Source of the DNA: JAHJQT01 sp964494655
Lineage (GTDB): Bacteria; Patescibacteriota; Minisyncoccia; Portnoybacterales; UBA2143
Length of the DNA: 41,427 nucleotides
Assembly (NCBI GenBank): GCA_964494655.1
Contig: CAZBRM010000004.1
Span: 1 to 41,427 of the forward strand
Reading direction: 5' to 3'
In this document: positions 38,269 through 41,427 of the stretch, one piece after another
Position numbering within the stretch: the first letter of the stretch is position 1
How the letters are laid out: every line of letters begins with the position of its first letter
Notes under the pieces: model-generated
What the model saw: only the letters and a program-made list of their open reading frames with translations
What the model was told of the DNA's origin: nothing
The model's database searches: none
Translations under genes and position numbers: made by a program

Positions 38269-39638
38269 TATAATTTATCTTTTAAATAATCCTTTAATTT
38301 CTCTATTTTTATTCTTTCTTGTTTCATAGTATCTCTATCGCGAACAGTAACATCATCGTTTTCTAAACTATCAAAATCAACCGTAACGCAATAAGGAGTT
38401 CCAATTTCGTCTTGACGGCGATATCTTTTTCCAATATTTCCGTTATCATCAAATTCACAAATAAAATCTGTTTTAAGATTATTAAAAATCTCTTTTGCTT
38501 TTTTAACTAATTTCGGCTTATTTCTTAAAAGAGGAAAAATTGCTGCTTTAACTGGCGCTAATTTTTTAGGAAATTTCATAACTATTCTAACGCCATCTTT
38601 TATTTTTTCTTCGGTATAGGCTTCGGTTAAAACAGCAAAGACAGTTCTGCCAACGCCAACTGACGATTCAATTATATGAGGAATGTATTTCTCTCCAGTT
38701 TTAAAGTCAATATATGATAAATCTTTACCAGAAAATTTAGTATGCTGCGATAAATCATAATTACCGCGAGCGTGAACACCTTCAAGTTCATCAAAGCCAA
38801 AAGGAAATTTGTAATCTATATCATAAGCCGCTTTAGCATAAAAAACTAGATTTTTATGCTTATTCCATTTTAGATTTCCCTTTTTTATTCCTAAGTCTAA
38901 ATAATATTGCCAACGAGCCTTTCTTAATTTTTCATATTCTTCCATTTCTTTATCTGGCTGAACAAAATATTGCATTTCCATTTGATCAAATTCGCGCGTC
39001 CTAAAAAGAAACTGACGAGCTGTTATCTCATTACGAAAAGCTTTACCAATCTGAGCAATACCAAATGGGATTTTAACTCTTGTTGAATCTAAAACATTTC
39101 TATAATTAACATAAATTCCCTGACATGTTTCTCCTCTAAGATAAACAGGCTTTTTGTCCCAGTCATCAGTAAAATTACCTAAATTAGATTTAACTAATAA
39201 ATTAAATTTTTTGGCTTCAGTAAAATTTTTTCTACCACAATTAGGACATTTTAATTTTTCTTTATTCTCTAAAAATATTTTATTAATTTCTTCTTCAAGC
39301 ATCTTTTCATCAGCTTCCACTCCAATTCCTTCTAATAAATGATCAACCCTAGAACGAGTATGGCAATCTTTGCATTCAACTAAGGGGTCTGAAAAACCAG
39401 ATACATGTCCGCTTGCTTCCCAAATTTTAGGATGCATAAAGATAGCTGAATCCAATCCAACAATATCACCTCTTAATTGAACCATTGTCCTCCACCATTC
39501 TCTCTTTATTGCATTGGCAAGCTCTACGCCATAAGGTCCGTAATCATAAACAGCAGCAAAACCGCCATAAATATCTGACGAAGGAAAAACAAACCCTCGT
39601 CTTTTGCAAAGTGATACAATTTTTTCCATAGTAACCAT
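38268..39638 (-). CDS. glyS: Glycyl-tRNA synthetase, alpha2 (single-chain) type
   Basis: The product is 456 aa, class II. RRGFVFPSSDIYGGFAAVYD and YGPYGVELANAIKREWW, then QIGKAFRNEI and FRTREFDQMEMQYF mark motifs 1 and 2. IIESSVGVGRTVFAVL is motif 3, followed by an anticodon-binding domain (KAAIFPLLRNK). CKDC and CPNC cysteine pairs lie in the insertion. It is the archaeal/eukaryotic-like homodimer form rather than the bacterial alpha2beta2 form. It lies in one operon with the M16 protease and the permease. The preceding gene ends nine bases upstream. Confidence 0.94.
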   Translation of the reverse strand: MVTMEKIVSLCKRRGFVFPSSDIYGGFAAVYDYGPYGVELANAIKREWWRTMVQLRGDIVGLDSAIFMHPKIWEASGHVSGFSDPLVECKDCHTRSRVDHLLEGIGVEADEKMLEEEINKIFLENKEKLKCPNCGRKNFTEAKKFNLLVKSNLGNFTDDWDKKPVYLRGETCQGIYVNYRNVLDSTRVKIPFGIAQIGKAFRNEITARQFLFRTREFDQMEMQYFVQPDKEMEEYEKLRKARWQYYLDLGIKKGNLKWNKHKNLVFYAKAAYDIDYKFPFGFDELEGVHARGNYDLSQHTKFSGKDLSYIDFKTGEKYIPHIIESSVGVGRTVFAVLTEAYTEEKIKDGVRIVMKFPKKLAPVKAAIFPLLRNKPKLVKKAKEIFNNLKTDFICEFDDNGNIGKRYRRQDEIGTPYCVTVDFDSLENDDVTVRDRDTMKQERIKIEKLKDYLKDKL

Positions 39639-39647
39639 AATAAATTA

Positions 39648-41321
39648 TTATTCAATAACTTCTTGGTTTTCGTCAATAGTTAAATCATCTGGCAAATCAG
39701 TATCAATCGGCCCATCGATCCCGTTTACTTCCAGATCAGCAAAATCATCATGACCAGAAGCTTTTGATTGGCCGATTAATTCTAATAAATGACCAACATT
39801 GGCCAATCCAGGAGTTATTGATACTTGAAAAGCAGTTTCTTTAACAGGCAAAAGAATTCCTGTAGCAGAAAGCAAATCTCCAATATCCCAAATAAGCTGG
39901 CCTGTATTAAAATTATATTTTAAATTGGAATTAGCAGGCTCAAACTTACCAATCCATTTTACATGAGGCGGCAAAAACACTTTAATTTTGACATCTCTTA
40001 AGTCATTGCTTGAATTAATTAATCTTAATTTAATTGTATAGGTAGTTGTTTGTCCAACTTTTGGCGGAATTGGCCCACTATTCATAATAGAATCGTCATT
40101 ATAATACGCTTGAGCTTGAACAGTTAATTGACTCTTTACTTTAACAGATATTATACTTTGCCCTGCAACATCAATATCTTTTAAGGATAATGGCGCTTCT
40201 AAAGAATCAACTTTAACTGTATTAATTATTTCAAAATTTTTGTCATTATAATTATTTATAGGAAGCGGTTTCTTAACTTCAATAGAAAAATTAACTTTTC
40301 CCTCTTGCCCGGGTCCTAAAAATTCTAATTCGGGTAAATTACTTGTCTTCCAGGTAATAATTTGTAAGTTTCCATCAAAAGAGCCGCTTTTTAAATCTAA
40401 AGTTGCATGATCTAAAACATTTCCTTCTAATTTTGAGGTTATAACAACGCTTCTAATACCTACATCTGTAGTATTCTTATAATTTATTTGATAATTTAAT
40501 TTTTCTCCTGATTCAGCAATATAATTAAACGAATCATTAACAGTCTGAATTACTGATAACGGAGACGATGAAATTTTTAAAGCGTTTATTGATTCAGAAT
40601 ATAAAATAAATTGATTATTATCTAAAATTCCTGCCTGAGCCTTAAAGAGCTTACTATCACCTTCTTCTCCATTAATATTTCCATTTATAAAAATTTCTAT
40701 TTCTTGCCCAGATTTTATTTTGTTTATAGACCAAACATTGTTTTTTTCTAATGATTGAGGCTCGGATGATTTAAAGTTAAAACCAGAAGGATAATCAATT
40801 TTAATTAAAAGATTGTCAAATGAAACATCTGATTGATTCATAAATTTCAAAGAAAATTCAAATGATTGTCCATTAACTAATTCCTTAGGCATATCAAAAT
40901 TAAGAATCAAAGGGACTGAAATTATTTCGCTTGAGAATTCCGATGAATTATTAAAAACAGAAGCAATATCGCCTGGTTTATAACTTAATTCAGTTGAAAC
41001 TTTTTTTATTTCATTTTTTAATCCTATAATTCTAACAGGAAATTCTATTTGATTTTCCTGTCCTGCCTCCAAATCAGCTAAATTCAAAGATTCAATTAAA
41101 TTATTACTGCCTGAATGAATTGACCCTTCAGGATAACGAAAGATTAATTTAACATTTTTTAAAGAAAGTCTAGTATTATTTTTATATTTAACCTTATAAA
41201 CAACCTCTTCTCCGCTAATAATTCTTTCCGAACCGCTTATTTCTAATTTAACATTATCTATATCAAAAGAAGTTAGCCCCCGCCAAAACATAAATCCAGC
41301 TGTTACTAAAAAAATAAACAC
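39648..41321 (-). CDS. Large membrane-anchored surface protein with Ig-like repeats, N-terminus disrupted
   Basis: The open frame gives 557 aa from a GTG. It starts inside a membrane helix (SIVFIFLVTAGFMFW) and continues as an extracytoplasmic protein of beta-rich domains with repeated motifs such as SGEEVVYKVKYKNNT, SGEKLNYQINYKNTT and VGQTTTYTIKLRLIN, resembling DUF11/CARDB-like modules. The C-terminus is acidic. The true start is probably upstream in another frame (ATG at 41400, MVENRKK), separated by an eight-A run at 41386-41379. An in-frame TAG at 41396 blocks direct extension. The function is unknown; display or adhesion is a guess. Confidence 0.75.
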   Translation of the reverse strand: MFIFLVTAGFMFWRGLTSFDIDNVKLEISGSERIISGEEVVYKVKYKNNTRLSLKNVKLIFRYPEGSIHSGSNNLIESLNLADLEAGQENQIEFPVRIIGLKNEIKKVSTELSYKPGDIASVFNNSSEFSSEIISVPLILNFDMPKELVNGQSFEFSLKFMNQSDVSFDNLLIKIDYPSGFNFKSSEPQSLEKNNVWSINKIKSGQEIEIFINGNINGEEGDSKLFKAQAGILDNNQFILYSESINALKISSSPLSVIQTVNDSFNYIAESGEKLNYQINYKNTTDVGIRSVVITSKLEGNVLDHATLDLKSGSFDGNLQIITWKTSNLPELEFLGPGQEGKVNFSIEVKKPLPINNYNDKNFEIINTVKVDSLEAPLSLKDIDVAGQSIISVKVKSQLTVQAQAYYNDDSIMNSGPIPPKVGQTTTYTIKLRLINSSNDLRDVKIKVFLPPHVKWIGKFEPANSNLKYNFNTGQLIWDIGDLLSATGILLPVKETAFQVSITPGLANVGHLLELIGQSKASGHDDFADLEVNGIDGPIDTDLPDDLTIDENQEVIE

Positions 41322-41427
41322 TATTGAAACTGAACCGATCAGTAAATATTTCTTTTGTTTAGCAGAAAGTAAAAATAGTTTTTTTTCTGTTTTCTACCAT
41401 TCTTTCGAAGATTTTTTTTCTCTTTCT

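Overview
The window looks like a chromosomal contig from a low-GC bacterium of the Candidate Phyla Radiation (Patescibacteria, probably Parcubacteria-like). The grounds are short lean versions of core genes, a Patescibacteria-style ComEC N-terminus, a cysteine-rich HisRS, an alpha2-type GlyRS, an intein-bearing adenosylcobalamin-dependent ribonucleotide reductase, tight operons with overlapping genes, the standard genetic code, and several genes whose -10 box lies only 7-8 nt before the start codon (leaderless mRNAs). The taxon is inferred from family resemblance, not from a search.

Region 1 (1-6597) is the exceptional part. After the start of a native comEC (minus strand, running off the left edge) comes a 6-kb plus-strand array of about ten or eleven short transcription units. 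Most units share a standard header (a YATGTG core, a conserved AT-rich stretch, a near-consensus TTGACA/TATAAT promoter and, in coding units, a strong Shine-Dalgarno), a variable cargo, and a standard footer (hairpin terminator, then a tail with GCTATAGAGTTATAGG or a variant). Cargos are unrelated small proteins: two membrane proteins, a receiver-like protein, a heptad-repeat protein and several orphans. Two units have no credible ORF and appear to make structured RNAs. The junctions hold fragments of a second comEC. Two of these pieces read as one continuous ComEC segment when rejoined across the ATGTG core, so a cassette sits exactly at a breakpoint in comEC. I see no recombinase and no canonical integron attC boxes. 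I consider this an integron-like but distinct cassette system and the main discovery candidate.

Region 2 (6598-20368, minus strand) is housekeeping. cobA and nrdJ (split by a 426-aa HNH intein immediately before the catalytic cysteine) form a B12 and dNTP unit. A long run follows in transcription order: beta-CASP nuclease, LOG-like protein, rpsU, yqeY, ybeY, ftsA, ftsZ. Upstream lies lepB-hisS-hit-permease-ykuK, ending in a clear terminator.

Region 3 (20419-29796) holds an LCP-family gene and pth, a small membrane protein, the overlapping set dprA-topA-relA, then convergent parB/parA, a tRNA-Leu(CAA) whose promoter overlaps that of parA, tsaC, and an unannotated 58-aa ORF.

Region 4 (29797-41427) holds leuS, tatD, an SdpI-type membrane protein, metG, rsmI, an AI-2E-type permease, an M16 protease, glyS, and a large anchored surface protein whose N-terminus is interrupted by an apparent frameshift at a homopolymer.
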